Positions 11,967 through 23,269 of a stretch of DNA of 64,000 bases are shown one piece after another; the first letter of the stretch is position 1, and the number at the start of each line of letters is the position of its first letter. The position numbers and the translations under genes were made by a program. Below the pieces are notes generated by a model. That model saw only the letters and a program-made list of their open reading frames with translations. It did no database searches and was not told where the DNA came from. The stretch spans positions 124,001 to 188,000 of the forward strand of contig JAAKBF010000116.1 of the NCBI GenBank assembly GCA_012656075.1, given 5' to 3'. Source of the stretch: Phytophthora hibernalis. Lineage: Eukaryota; Oomycota; Peronosporomycetes; Peronosporales; Peronosporaceae.

Positions 11967-12833
11967 GCCCACTATTAATACCAGGGATTGATAGTAGTCT
12001 CCCCGATAGCTTTGATAGACTAATAGTAGTGCTAAACTATTAGTCTATTAGTACTAAGCATATTATGCCCTGGCTTCAGCTTTAGTAGAACTAAACGCTT
12101 TAATTGTCTAGATTTCGAATAGTTAGTACTGATAGCTCTACAAATTCCATGTATGCATGGGCAGCCTTTGGATTTTGATGGCCGCACGCAATGGGTGGTT
12201 CTCGGGCGAAATCCAAAATTCCCCCTCTCGCTCTCATTCTTCGATTTCCATCATCGATAGCAACGATGAAGATACAACCGAAAATAATGTTGCCCGCATT
12301 GAGATGAAACTGGAGGATATATCGGTTCTCGGGCACTGCTGTATCAAACGGACACTCCATCATATAGCTAACCGGCTACCCATGCCTTCGGTACAGATGG
12401 GTATGGCATACTCCTTTATCCACGTTCAAACTGAGCAGCTAAAAACTATATCCGCATCCCCGATGCAGCAGAAGCCGCCACTGATAGAATTCTCACCGAA
12501 ACAAATGGGCTACTGCTCATGGAGCACCGTGTATTCTACCGCAGGACATACAAGATAATTGTCCTGGAAACTCAGCTTCTTCGTCGCCTAACGAGTATAC
12601 AACACAATGTGACGCTGACTTAGATTTACTATGCGGTGAGGAAGTAAGTCAGCACTGCTGACTCAGACGACGAACTCAACAAAGAAGCAGACGCAGAAGT
12701 AGAGAGGTGGCTAAACCACCGCATTGAGTGGGCTGAAGTCGCAAAGCACCAGATTGCGGACGAAACCGAGCGCAAAGAAGTGTTGCCCAAGTTGACAATG
12801 CGCAACAGGGAGAAGAAGAGCGTTTAGAATGTA

Positions 12834-14316
12834 CACCATTTCCTGAACAAATTGGCAGTTTTACCAAAGCAAATGAACATCTTTTTGCACAAAAAATCAG
12901 AGTAGAAAAGTCATTTCTCACAAAGTGAAAATTGGTGTAGTCGTGCTCTCAACCAAGTGAACATGGCTACATCCAACTACTTGCCCAGCTCCATGTCCTC
13001 GCCTCTCCCGGCGGCAAACGATGCCTTAAGGCAATGACGTTCCATTCTCCAAACGGGACGACGGGTAATAGCAGGCCTAGCTACTTGCACAGCCTCCACC
13101 ATGAGGGCCTGACGATGCGCGCAAAACGTATCGTACTCGCCCCTGACTAGGAACTCCTCCTTCCCTTCTGCAATGAAGCGGCGCATCTTTGCCTTCAACA
13201 CGTTCCAGCAGCCCTCAATTGGGTTACGCATAGCACTGTACGGGGCAAGGCGCAATACGACCAGCTTGTTGGCGCTCATGATGCCACCCGCCGCAAGCAT
13301 CTCTCTCGCCAGCGACTCCACATCACTGTGAGCCGGCGCGTTGTCGGTTACGATGACGATCTTGTACGTCAACGCCAGATCACCGTACTCCTCTGTCGCC
13401 AGCGCCGCCGTAAAGGTCCGCGACGAAGCGGGCATTCTCTCGCTTCGTCACAGAGCCGGAATGAGTGCGCATGAGAACGATGCCCGTACCCGACGATACG
13501 CCACCTTGCACATGCAAATTGGCACCTTGTGAAGGCGTAAGTGCAACCGTGGCGCGCTCACCTACACGCGAGTACCCCTCATTGCGAGACATATACATGT
13601 TGAAGTTGGTTTGATCTTGAAACACGATCATATCGCCTCGCGACATGTGCTTCTCCAACTTCTCCACGAAGTCTTTCCTCTTGTTCTTGTTCTCCGTCTT
13701 ATTCATCGTTATCTTCTCAATGCGAACTTTTTAAGGCTGTACACCATACCTTGAAGAGCACGATGAACAGACGAAATGCTTACAGACACGCCCATGTCGC
13801 TGCGCAACTTGTCACGCATCTGTTCGCAGGTGTGGCAGCAATCTTCGTCGAGGTACTCCTCCAGTTTACCCATGACATCGACGGTCATCTTGACACGCGC
13901 CGTTCGCACGCCGCCGTGCGTCTTGTGCTCGGCGTCCGCGTCGATAACTGCACGGCGAGCCGTACTGTAGGGGACGTCGTTGTGAGCAGCGACGGCGCGC
14001 CAGTTCTCTCTGTCCTTGTAAGCACGAATGACTCGGGCCTTGGCTGCTGCACGCTCGTGCTGGCGTTGCTTGCTGGTAGAGGTGATATGTGACGGCATTG
14101 CTTCTTGAACGCTTGATTGAAACTGAGAACACGACAACCCAAACACCAACCAAAATCAATGGTTGGTGCTGGTGTTCACTTGGTTGGAATCACGATTGCA
14201 CGAAATTTCACTTTGGGGAAATGTTTTTTAAATAAAAACCTCGTTGTGAATTTTGGCACAAATGTCGCATTGTTCACTTGCTTTGGTAAAACTGCCACCT
14301 TGTACAGGACATGGTG
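12834..14316 (-). mobile_element. Tc1/mariner-like DNA transposon with TA target duplication
   Basis: Diverged terminal inverted repeats of about 130-150 bp face each other (left 12834 to about 12963, right about 14172 to 14316). The outermost 45 bp begin CACCAT and share GGCAGTTTTACCAAAGCAA. A TA dinucleotide flanks both ends (12832-12833 and 14317-14318), as expected for the IS630-Tc1-mariner superfamily. The element is 1483 bp and contains the transposase at 12977-14149. Confidence 0.8.
12977..14149 (-). pseudogene. Tc1/mariner-superfamily DDE transposase (frameshifted)
   Basis: Minus-strand coding sequence in three frames. An N-terminal helix-turn-helix part (14149-13709) has RAYKDRENWRAVAAHNDVPY and a second helix set (VSISSVHRALQGM). 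The catalytic part starts with MIVFQDQTNFNMYMSR (first Asp, about 13620), then KIVIVTDNAPAHS (second Asp, about 13345) and YSAMRNPIEGCWNVLKAKM (catalytic Glu, about 13215). The spacing between the second Asp and the Glu is about 42 residues, longer than the usual 34-41. Frame changes lie at an A-run near 13732 and near 13400. The element lies between good inverted repeats and TA duplications, so it once moved; current activity is unlikely unless both frame changes are assembly errors. Confidence 0.78.
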
Positions 14317-14746
14317 TAGAGCAGCTTTGTCAACACATTGACGTCTGCCGTTGGTTCGCTGAATCTGGGAGAAAGCTTTCCCGTCGATCGCGAAACTTGC
14401 ATGAGTTTGGCTGGGCCGGAGTTCTTCTACTGCCTTCCAAGAACGTGTGTTTTCGACTGGGTCCTTCGTCATGAGCTCGCTGAGAACGCGAACGGATAAC
14501 GAGCGTGCGCAACGTCAGCTCGTGCTGAGGCATAATCGTGCCGAGATTGAGCGGATGGAGTCAAGCAAGCGAGGTATGTGGCGAACCAATTTTATCATTG
14601 AGTTTAGTACAAATAGTTTCAATATTTAGTCTTAGTTCTGAGCCAACGGTACTGATTTAGTAGTAATAAACTAATATCTATCTGAAGCGAGGCGAATATT
14701 TAGTCTTAGTACTAAGGGCCAAAATCACCACTACTATCAATCCCTG

Positions 14747-15680
14747 CCCACTACTTTCAATTTGAAACTTTCAAATTGAAACCTGCCTGCGACTCCTTTG
14801 TGCATGGCGATAGTCTTATTGGACAGCGGTTTGTAGCCAAATTTCCTGTTGTCTTCGACCTCATCGTGTTTTCTACGATGCTTGCCAGAGCTTAATGATA
14901 CGCTACGTATCTGGGTTTCCGTGAAGGTGGAGATGATCAATGAAGCCAAATTCTTTGTCGTGTTGCATCATTATTTCAGTGTCGCGGAGTGATCGACAAC
15001 TTTTCGCTAAAACGCTCGTCTTCACTGTCACTGAAGCTACCCGATAACTCTTCCCTCGACTGTTTTTTACTACTGCACCAGCTGCGCTCTCAAGGCCTGA
15101 GGAGTTCGTGTATGATAATAGGCCTGGTCATGATTCGGGTTATGATCGCCGTCTTGTGTGTCGCTTCCTCACCAATGAGCAGAATGTGTTGCCGGGCTTT
15201 CATCACGGTTGCTCGATCGAATGGAGAAGCTGAACCCCACGATGCTTAAGCTGAAATGCGTCCTCCCAATTGTCACGAAAGAAGCTGATGAGGAGCAGGA
15301 GACGCAACAGCGAGTTAAAGAGGTACAGAAGAAAACCCCAACGGCACTGCACTTGGAAGTCGAGCGGAAGGGAAGTCGCAGATAATGCGAGATGACGCGT
15401 GATAGGGCTCACCTCGATCGACGAGGGGAAGGGTGGATGGAAAAACGTCGTCTCCTTCAGGATGAGCTTGGACACGATCGATCATTGAGTCGCATCGTTG
15501 GACAAAGAGAATACAAGAAGTCCTTGGTGGAGAGCGGAGACGAGATGCCTTTCATGACTACCGGTAGCACTCGCCTCTACTGTAGAGGATATTCTGATAG
15601 GCACGTTTGTCGTCTTCAACCTTGTCGACGTCATTGATGATTTTATGCAACCAGATAATACGTCCTGCCGCACTCATTAC
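14747..15680. other. No recognised gene
   Basis: Contains a short inverted repeat of TTTCAATTTGAAA type near 14755-14782 and an orphan lysine/glutamate-rich frame (15221-15386) ending in tandem stops. Neither can be assigned. Confidence 0.35.
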
Positions 15681-16235
15681 GGCACCTTTATTACATGTAC
15701 AACAACACACCTTGGTCTTAACTCTAAAGCACCTTTATCCTGAAACCAACGTTTGAATCGACTTGACAAAACATACATACGCCTGTATAATGTTTTCCGG
15801 TTTTCATAAACAATGCGAATAGCCAGCACGGCTGCAGCTGATCCCCGCGCGAAGCGCACGAGTGAGGCGGGTTGATCTCTGTTCCACGTATCGTAGATCC
15901 CAGAGGGGAGGGTCCTATAATCGATGGTTATAGGAAAGCTTTGTAGATTTCGGCAGATCCGAGCACGTTTAGTGAAATACAGAAAAAGGTACGGATGGGT
16001 TTGCGGCACCATCGATGCGGTTGACTGCATTGCAGCCCCCCGCTGCCAAGGTATGGAGCCTTCCTTTCTCGTTAGTTACCTTTCCGATAGAAGCCATAAA
16101 AACATAGAAACAGGTGTGGAGTGGAGGCCTTACAAAAGAACGTTCGCTTGGCATTAGATTGGCGTGTGTACATACACTTAAAGGTGCTTTAGACATCAAG
16201 ACGTTTTAATCAGCAATCTAATAAAGGTGCTGTAG
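15681..16235. repeat. Inverted-repeat element with ATAAAGGTGC motifs
   Basis: The left end (about 15681-15738) holds two inverted copies of ATAAAGGTGC. The right end (about 16180-16235) holds the same motif in direct orientation in similar spacing, with one more TAAAGGTG copy near 16277. The ends can be aligned as diverged inverted repeats of about 55 bp around 0.45 kb of interior. This fits a MITE. The interior frame on the minus strand (16030-15677) has no recognised domain. Confidence 0.5.
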
Positions 16236-16801
16236 GCTGATAAAGGTGCACGAAGGACGAATCGTAGCGTTGTATTAAAGGTGTTGTAAGGAGAGTCACG
16301 CCCTGCACCAGCAAAATGGTCCATAATATGCGTTTTTGTCTTCCCCGGTAAAAACTGGATAATTACAAAGGTAAATTATTGTAGGGTTAAATAAGCTTAC
16401 CCCCAACTTAATTTTTAGGGCGGCTGTCCATGATGATATCTAACCAATCAGTGCAAGCGAATGTGACATTATAGCCAATCATACCCGACATCATCATTGT
16501 TTAGGGAATTCACTACCGTTATCAAATAATCTCACATACAATAGTACATTACTCGCTAAAGTCCACAAATTCCCAGTACAAATTTCAAAGTGACTGTTGG
16601 TGGTTAAGCCTTCGATTTCGCTACGCTATCATTGGAAAAGATGCAGCGCTGAAGTGCTTCAGTGAATTCTTCGCTCTGGGTAACATGAATCAGGACACTA
16701 TTGCTAGCATAGCTAAAGCGCTGTCTGCTCCTGGTGCGATCCCTAGTCAACACTTTACTCGCTGCTAACTCCTTTCTCAATTTTCCTGCAAACTAAGCCA
16801 A

Positions 16802-17795
16802 GTGCTCGAGGAAGCTGCCTCCACCGCTATAGGCTATATGTCACAGGTCGTTAACCTTCTATGCGAGCGGTATCCTCACCAATCCGACAGCAAGCGAATT
16901 GCAAAAATTCGCGACAAAATGGTCTCAACCATCGAGGAGCGAAATTTTCTTGTGGGTGTGCAGACAGGAGATCCAGGATGCACGCTCGGCGACTTGCGTG
17001 TACTAGTGCGGGAAACGGTCATCAAGGGGATTGGGTCATGTTACAAGAGTCTGTATGATGCTGCTGTATCAACGTTAATGTGGCATTTTTGGACGAGCTA
17101 TCGATACTGCTTCGCGAGGAAGAATCAGCTGTCCACATCGGCGTTGGGCGAGCTCTTTCTCCATGTGGATAGGATCACGACATCTGTAGTGCAAGGGCTT
17201 TCAATCTACGAGGCCGCGGCACATTGGGAGCAATGCATACTGCACGGTTTAGGAATGCTGTTCGTCGGTGCGTCGGAGCCTTCTAGTTTCGTGTTTCCGC
17301 TCGTGCCTCATGCAGCCGCGTCCGATTTACCGGTTGATAAGACATATAGCCATGAGGAAGCTATCCTGTTCTGGGAGAACCTGGATGAGAAGGTTGAGGG
17401 GAAGAGAGAGCCACCCACGAAGCGCGTCAGAGGAAGACCAAATGTATCCAAGTATATTAACGACGCTATTACCATAGTCTCCGACCGGCTGTCTCGAGCT
17501 TCCACCCTCAGTCATCTGGCCTGATCGCTAGGCTAAGCAGCCACTCCTTGCGTCGAGGCTCAACAGCGTACGCGAACGCGTCACCGCAACTTGCGATCCA
17601 GTGGATCTCGACACGTGGTGCTGGGCGGCTGGACTCTCTCATGAAAGTGTTCGCGTACGTCGGCACTACCAAACGCGAAGACCAACGCATTGGCAAAGTC
17701 TTAGCCGGGTACAGAGACCCACATCTGCCTTGTACCACGCCGACGATTTCAACACTGCAGGAGGTGCTCACTGGACTTGGTATTGGATGCTGCAC
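16802..17795 (+). pseudogene. Crypton-like tyrosine recombinase, copy 1
   Basis: The first part (16802-17524) encodes a helical core-binding-like region (QVVNLLCERYPHQSDSKRIA, MWHFWTSYRYCFARKNQLS). The second part, one frame over, contains SSHSLRRGSTAYANASPQ (about 17533-17586), the H-x-x-R box of tyrosine recombinases, then QWISTRGAGRLDSLMKVFAY with a candidate nucleophilic tyrosine (about 17655). A related copy in the opposite orientation lies at 21330-22385. Diagnosis rests on HSLRRG and the downstream Tyr; the family name Crypton-like is my inference, and DIRS-type YR elements are the alternative. The frame changes near 17505 and in the tail to about 18260 there are further breaks, so it is inactive as assembled. 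Confidence 0.55.
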
Positions 17796-18760
17796 TGGCG
17801 TCTCTGCTGATCTACCTCGAAGAAGTCACAGCTGCAGTCACCACAGAGCGGCTACACATCGCATTACGTGTACCGTTTCCACGAAGCTGTTGACACAACC
17901 AACACCGCGTTGGGGTCCCGCTGTCACTGCAAACGTGCATCGGATGGGGTCGGCAGCTTCGATCGGCATGGGAGACGGAAAACTTCGCGTAGCTTGGAGA
18001 TCGCAGCGGCGGTGACACCACTTGCATGCGGCTGTCGTCACGCATATGCTGTCATCCATCGTAACAATGCAGCGCGCCCTTCATAAGCTCGTCGCGCTGC
18101 AAGAGACCAAGCCAACCAGTACTGCGAGCGCTGCTTCTGCAACATGTTGCTGTTCATCAGCTGATCGGCTAGCCCAGTCAGCCAGTGACGTCATCGCCGA
18201 GGCACACTTGCTCGCTAAAGGCTTCTACAACTGGTACACGCTGGAGCTATGACACACACCAACACAGAAGAAACAAACATTTGTACGTGTCGATCTCAAG
18301 GCATACGTGAACATAATGGCCATAACGGCAGTCCGACAGGTTGACGTACAAACTGCTCCTCTGGATCGACATGGTGTCGCGCATCGCCTGTGGAAGCAGG
18401 CACTGTGGACGCTAACCAATGCCTTGAAAAAGCAAAACGCGGCGCTGGGGAACATCGACGGGAAATGTCGGTCTACAACAGCGGGGTCGCTTCGCACACG
18501 CTGGAGAAAGCTGATGATCCACCACCGTCCTGCATAGGACACGCTCCGCTCAGCATTCATCACACGCAAAGCGAGCAGTGTTGTTGTCGATCGCTGCACT
18601 CCAGACAGCCACCAATGGAAGCAAAAAGACTTGGAGTCGTAGAATCACTCGACTGTATTCATGCTTACAAATGCCTATTAGAAAAAACAAGCAAACAATA
18701 CAGAGCGTACGCGACCACCTTGCGCTCTAATAACATCGACAACAAACATAGTTAAAAGAC
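17796..18760 (+). pseudogene. Degenerate downstream part of Crypton-like unit
   Basis: Short frames continue in the orientation of the recombinase: an alanine/serine-rich segment ending FYNWYTLEL near 18250, then HGVAHRLWKQALWTLTNALK around 18370-18430. They look like pieces of one C-terminal region split by stops and frame changes. No catalytic motif is visible, and assignment to the upstream element is by position. Confidence 0.3.
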
Positions 18761-19085
18761 ACACATCACACAGGACATCGATCTACCAGTACCAGCAGCA
18801 CACGACTCCGTAGCAACCAAATCCGGAAGCATTTTGCTCGCCCTGCTGGGTTTTGGTGCAGCATGCGGGACACAGTCGTCGGGAACGGCGCGGCGAATCG
18901 TCGGGGGCGCGACTGGGTTCGGGAATGGGGAGAGGGGTGCGCAGCGCGAAAAGCGGCGCGTGTTGCTCGCCAGCCGGAACGCGAAGTGAGATTCTCCAAA
19001 GGGGCGGCTCCAAGAAAAACCTGAGTTTTTTCAAGCCTGGACCCAGTTATCCAGCCCATACTTTGTTCAAATGATTTGGAAGCTT
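18761..19085. other. Candidate 3' flank/LTR region of the copia-like element
   Basis: No coding sequence is recognised. The stretch lies directly downstream (minus strand) of the copia RNase H stop and may include LTR remnants, but I could not find a matching second LTR. Confidence 0.25.
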
Positions 19086-21330
19086 TCAGATGACATAGTG
19101 CCAGCGAAGTCCGATGTGACCCGTACACTGACTGCAGGTAGGATCCGTAGCCATCACATGCGCCGCTTGATTGTCAATATCAATCCGTAGTTTCACATGC
19201 TGTTGTATGATAATCTCCTGCGAGATGTTGCTCTTTGCAACTGCATCCATGGCAGATTCACACGCAGCCACGTACTCAGCCTCAGCCGTAGACAAAGCAA
19301 CGACTACTCTGCCGTCTTCACATCCAGGATACTGGACCACCAGCCAAAGTAAATACGAACCCAGTTGTGCTCTTTCGAGTTTCAGGGTCATTAGCCCAGT
19401 TACTTGCCCAGTAACCTTCAAGCACTACAGTCTTCGATTCCGCTGACTGTCGCTTGTACGTAATTCCATAGCCCACGGTACCTGCGAGGTACCTTAGCAC
19501 CCTTTTCAGTGCACCGACGTGCTTACCCAATGGCTTCGCTACTAAGCGACTAAGCTGTCCCAAAGAAAAGCCAGATCCGGCCTCGTACTCGTCTCCATAT
19601 ACAGCAACATGCCGAGCGCTTCACGGTAGGCAAAACTGGTGCCACTATCATCTTCACCGACAGGCACGAAACAAGAATTTGCCTCCATTGGAATTTCGAC
19701 TGGGTGAGCTTCGCCGTAGCCAAACGTCTCCAAAATCTCGCGTGAGTACTTACTCTGTCGAATTGAAATCAGATCCTGTGTCTGTTCCACTCCCGCGCCA
19801 ATATACTGTGGCAAGATACCTTGGTCCTTGATGCCGTACCCTTGTCCAAGTCCATGAAAAACTTGTTCTTCTTGCCTTCATCGTTGGTCGCCACCAAGAA
19901 GTCATCAATGTAGACTAGGACGAGCATGATCTTAGCAACTTCGAATCGGTAGTACAGACAGGACTCGGTCAGAGAGTTGCTGATATCCATGTTCCAAAAT
20001 CCACTGAATCAACTCTGAATTCCACTCACGACCAGATTGTCTCAATACATATAGAGATTTCACCACTACATACATGTGCCCATCAACTTCGCAGGGAATC
20101 CCTTCTATGGACTGCATATACCGTCTGATAGCACGCCGCGCGTTCAGGTATGTCATGTTGATGTCACCACCATACAGCTTTAGGTTCAGGGCTGCAGACA
20201 ACCCAATCATCAGGCTAAACGCAGACATACGAGCTACTGGCGAAAACGCATCACGGAAGTCAATTCCTGGGCGTTGAAAAATCCCGAGAGCTACAAGTCT
20301 CGCTTTAAAGTGAATCACATAGCCTTAGTGATCCGACTTGATATCATACACCCATTTGGTCCTTATTGATTTTGCACCCTCAGGAACATCTTCATAAGCA
20401 ATCTCCTCCAGGACGTTGCGTGCTTTCATTCTGCCATTCCCCCAGCTCGGCCTCGCGCCAATAAATAATCACGATACTTGTCACGTATAGCCTCTCGATA
20501 ATTCCGAAGAACACGTACATTGCTTGCACGGATCGGTTGGTCATTCTGGTCTAGTATACGTGACGTACACTGAGCTACGTTCATCACATATTCATCAATC
20601 GTCGATCTCCTTGTTGACCAATTCGCCTCCCTTGTCTGTCAAGATTCGGCAAACCTTGTACTTGGTGCATACTGTGCGTGTCAACACTTGCTGAACCTCG
20701 TGTATACCAGCCTGGCGTTCCGTCCACAAGATGTATTCTTTCGTGTGTTGGTTGATCACGCTGATCGATTTGCTTGTCAGAAAGTGCACGGTCGAAAAAC
20801 GAGAGTTTTTGTCCATGATGATGAGCACGGCTTCATATCTGGTGGAGTTGTCTGCTCGGGATTAACAAGTCTGCATACACAATCGATTCGGCTCTTTTGT
20901 GTTGCGGTCAAGTTGCTTTAGATGCTACCTCTGCTTCGGCTTATAATTGTGACAGACATCGCAAGTTCCAAGGTCTCTCTGTCGCAACACCATGCCACAC
21001 ACAAGATCCTTGTCCACCATCAGCTTCACCTACTGTGGCCAAGTGTGGCCTAAACGCTCATGCCAAAGTTTGAAAGATGCTACGCTTTCTGCAGTAGTGA
21101 GATTACACAAAGCATAATCGGGCGGCTCGACTATACCCCACTTGCTGGATGAGTCACTTGAAAACCCGACGTAGCTTCATGAAAAGTAGCAACAATGATA
21201 GTCCCGTCCTTCCCCTCTCATACGAAATTCTCTTACGTGTGGGTAGTAGTCGATTTCAAAGCCCTGTTTCGCCGCTAAACCAATCGACAATAGCCCATGG
21301 ATAGCACCAGACATGTAAAAGACATTAGTT
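19086..21330 (-). mobile_element. Ty1/copia-like pol region (degenerate)
   Basis: Minus strand, in gene order: pre-integrase zinc motif LWHERLGHTWPQ with CDVC (about 21070-20945); integrase core pieces with VLIIMDKNSRF and ILTDKGGELVNKE (about 20830-20600); reverse transcriptase with FRDAFSPVARM (about 20265) and the active site VLVYIDDFLVATNDEG (about 19920); the C-terminal RT region LGMLLYMETSTRPDLA (about 19600); and RNase H with VVALSTAEAEYVAACESA (about 19290). The order integrase-RT-RNase H identifies Ty1/copia. At least six frames are needed and stops occur, so it is dead as assembled. The gag-side junction near 21330 abuts Crypton-like sequence. Confidence 0.8.
19542..20318 (-). pseudogene. 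Copia reverse transcriptase fragment
   Basis: Contains the conserved RT lead (KARLVALGIFQRPGIDFRDA), the YGGDINMTYLNARRAIRRYM region and the YIDD catalytic box, spread over three minus-strand frames. Functional parts of the polymerase are present but frame changes near 19985 and 19790 separate them. Confidence 0.75.
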
Positions 21331-22385
21331 GGTGTTGCCACAGGTAAGTCGGGAGCTTTGTACCCCGCGAGAACCTTGCCTACACTCTGATCGTCACGCG
21401 TTGTTGTTCCAATATAGGCAAACGCTTTTGTAAGCGACTACAACAGCCAAGCTCCACGCGTAGAGATCCACTGGATCGACAGTTTTGGCGAGGCGTTGGC
21501 GTACGCGGCAGACCCTCGCCTCAAGGAGTGGCTGGTCATATTTGGGGTGGCGCCTTAACGCAGCGCGGGGGCATCTCTTTCAGGGTATCACTGATAACTT
21601 CGGTAATGTGGCCTGCAATATTGGGACGCTTTCGTTCACGTTTCAGCGCTGGTTGGCTGTTTCATTTTGCAGGCTTTCCAAGTACAATACGGCCTCTTCC
21701 TGGGTGTACGTCTGTCCGCCAGGTAGGTCTGAGACGGCGAACCGTGGTACGACCGGGAACAGGTACTCAGACGGTTCATCGTAACATACGAAGAGCAGGC
21801 CGAACGAGTGAAGCATACACTGCTGCCACCGTTCGGGGCCTTGTATATGGAGACGCCCTGCACAACTGACGTCTTTACGCGAGCAATGTGCAGGAACAGC
21901 TCGCCGGATGCCGCGCGTGATAGTTGCTGCTTGCGAGCGAAACAGGTGTCGATTGCCCTCCCAAAGGTGTGCCACATCATCGTCAGGAGGGCAGCGTAAC
22001 GAATGGACTTCAACCCCGTAACCACATCCGCGTTAGCAACTAGATGTTCTACTAACACGCACATATCACTGATTGTACACCCCGGTGTGTCATTCGTTTG
22101 CACATTTGAGCGGAGGTTCCGTTCTTCAATTGCACTTGCCATCTTGTCACGAATTTTAGCCACACGCTGCGAGTTGGAGAGGGAGCTTGGATAGCGCTCA
22201 CGCAACATATTCAATACTTGGGAGTAGTATCCGAGGGCTGTTGACTTAGACAACAGCCCATCGACAGCTCGAGTTCTAGAGCTCTTCTTGGTCTGCAAGA
22301 AAATCGTAAAAGCGGTTAGTAGGGAGTAGAAATTTTGCATAGGGAGGCTGGCTTCTTGAGCGTGTGAGCAATGTATACCATCCAA
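21330..22385 (-). pseudogene. Crypton-like tyrosine recombinase, copy 2
   Basis: Minus strand. The N-terminal part (22385-21636) is clearly related to copy 1: DGLLSKSTALGYYSQVLNML, SQRVAKIRDKMASAIEERNL, HTFGRAIDTCFARKQQLS. The C-terminal part continues in other frames and ends with AYANASPKLSIQWISTRGAW and AFAYIGTTTRDDQSVGKVLA (about 21505-21370). It then runs straight into copia-like sequence NVFYMSGAIHGLLSIGL (about 21330). The HxxR box is partly obscured by a frame change near 21535. It lies on the same strand as, and between, the copia gag-like and pol-like parts. Confidence 0.55.
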
Positions 22386-22601
22386 GGCCTATCTAGTTAA
22401 TCCTGTAGAAACTAAAAACTCATCAAACAGCCAGCTCTTCGCCCATGGTCCGAGATGGGGTGTCGAGACCTCGCGCTGCCCTCCGCATCATGGCCGACAT
22501 GGTTGACCGAACGAAAATGACTTGTGGTTCGCTATCCTGGCAGAATGGTGGTGTCTTGCTATTTTAGTGGAACGACACTTCAATGTTGAGCGAAAATAGA
22601 C

Positions 22602-23251
22602 TTATCGAATAATTGTGAGAGCACCAATCATTTTGCATGGGGTATTACAGTGTAAGAAAGGTCTATTCCGATATTTTCTGGAAATAAGTTGGTACAAACT
22701 TGACTCCTCTTTCTCCGAACCTGAAAGGATGAATTCCTCCTCCATCTCGACATCCGTTGGCGGTTCACGCGTTCTTTGTTTCTTGGTAGCGCGCTGCACC
22801 GTAGCAATTTTGTTGGTGTTGCTAGGCGCTCGCTGGGATGGTTGGGCATCCATGTTCGTACGGAAGAGCGACCCACCGTCACGGTTTGGATCGCGGTCAG
22901 CATTCATGCGCTCGCACTGAATCTTCTGGTGCCCTTTCTTGAAGCAGTAGAAGCACCCGTGGTCCTGAACGCCGCTGCTTCCGTCTTGCTTGCGCTTCTT
23001 AGAGCAGAAAAAGTGGAGATCGCGCTGAAAGCATCCCCAGAAAGCTCAATCGACGACGCCCAGATTTCACTTGGAAGCTGCGCCAAAACTTGCACGCACA
23101 TCATCGTATACGTCATCATCTCTTTTTCGAGGAGCATCTTCGACTTCCGATTCATTTCGTTCCGCGCTTGGTTGAGCAGCGAGAACAGAGTCATGGTGAC
23201 TTTCCAATTGGAGCTTAGAATCCGATTCCAGCGGTTCGTCAGGGACACCAA
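22602..23251 (-). pseudogene. Copia-type gag fragment with CCHC zinc knuckle
   Basis: The minus-strand frame includes LLEKEMMTYTMMCVQVLAQL and PSEIWASSIELSGDAFSA, a copia-gag-like helical segment. A zinc knuckle follows with spacing C-x2-C-x4-H-x4-C (GCFYCFKKGHQKIQCER, about 22966-22915), then an acidic tail. The knuckle and the upstream helices are in different frames. Position and strand fit the gag of the copia element whose pol lies at 19086-21330, with Crypton-like DNA in between. Confidence 0.6.
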
Positions 23252-23269
23252 TCCCCAGCATCACCGAGT

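Larger units (their letters stand above)
11982..14746. mobile_element. Outer inverted-repeat unit enclosing a Tc1/mariner element
   Basis: A perfect 17-bp inverted repeat, CAGGGATTGATAGTAGT at 11982-11998 and its complement at 14730-14746, brackets 2.76 kb. Both ends also carry AGTACTAAG-type motifs further in. The interior has open frames of unknown identity (12157-12558; 14471-14629, the latter running into a GTATGT donor-like site). It may be an older element or an interrupted gene into which the Tc1/mariner element at 12834-14316 jumped. No clean target duplication is visible at the 17-bp ends. Confidence 0.5.

Noticed and set aside
11968..14753. CCCACTA on both sides of the 17-bp inverted repeat as a target duplication
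   Set aside because: It is adjacent to the repeat on the right but 7 bp away on the left, so it is not a clean duplication.
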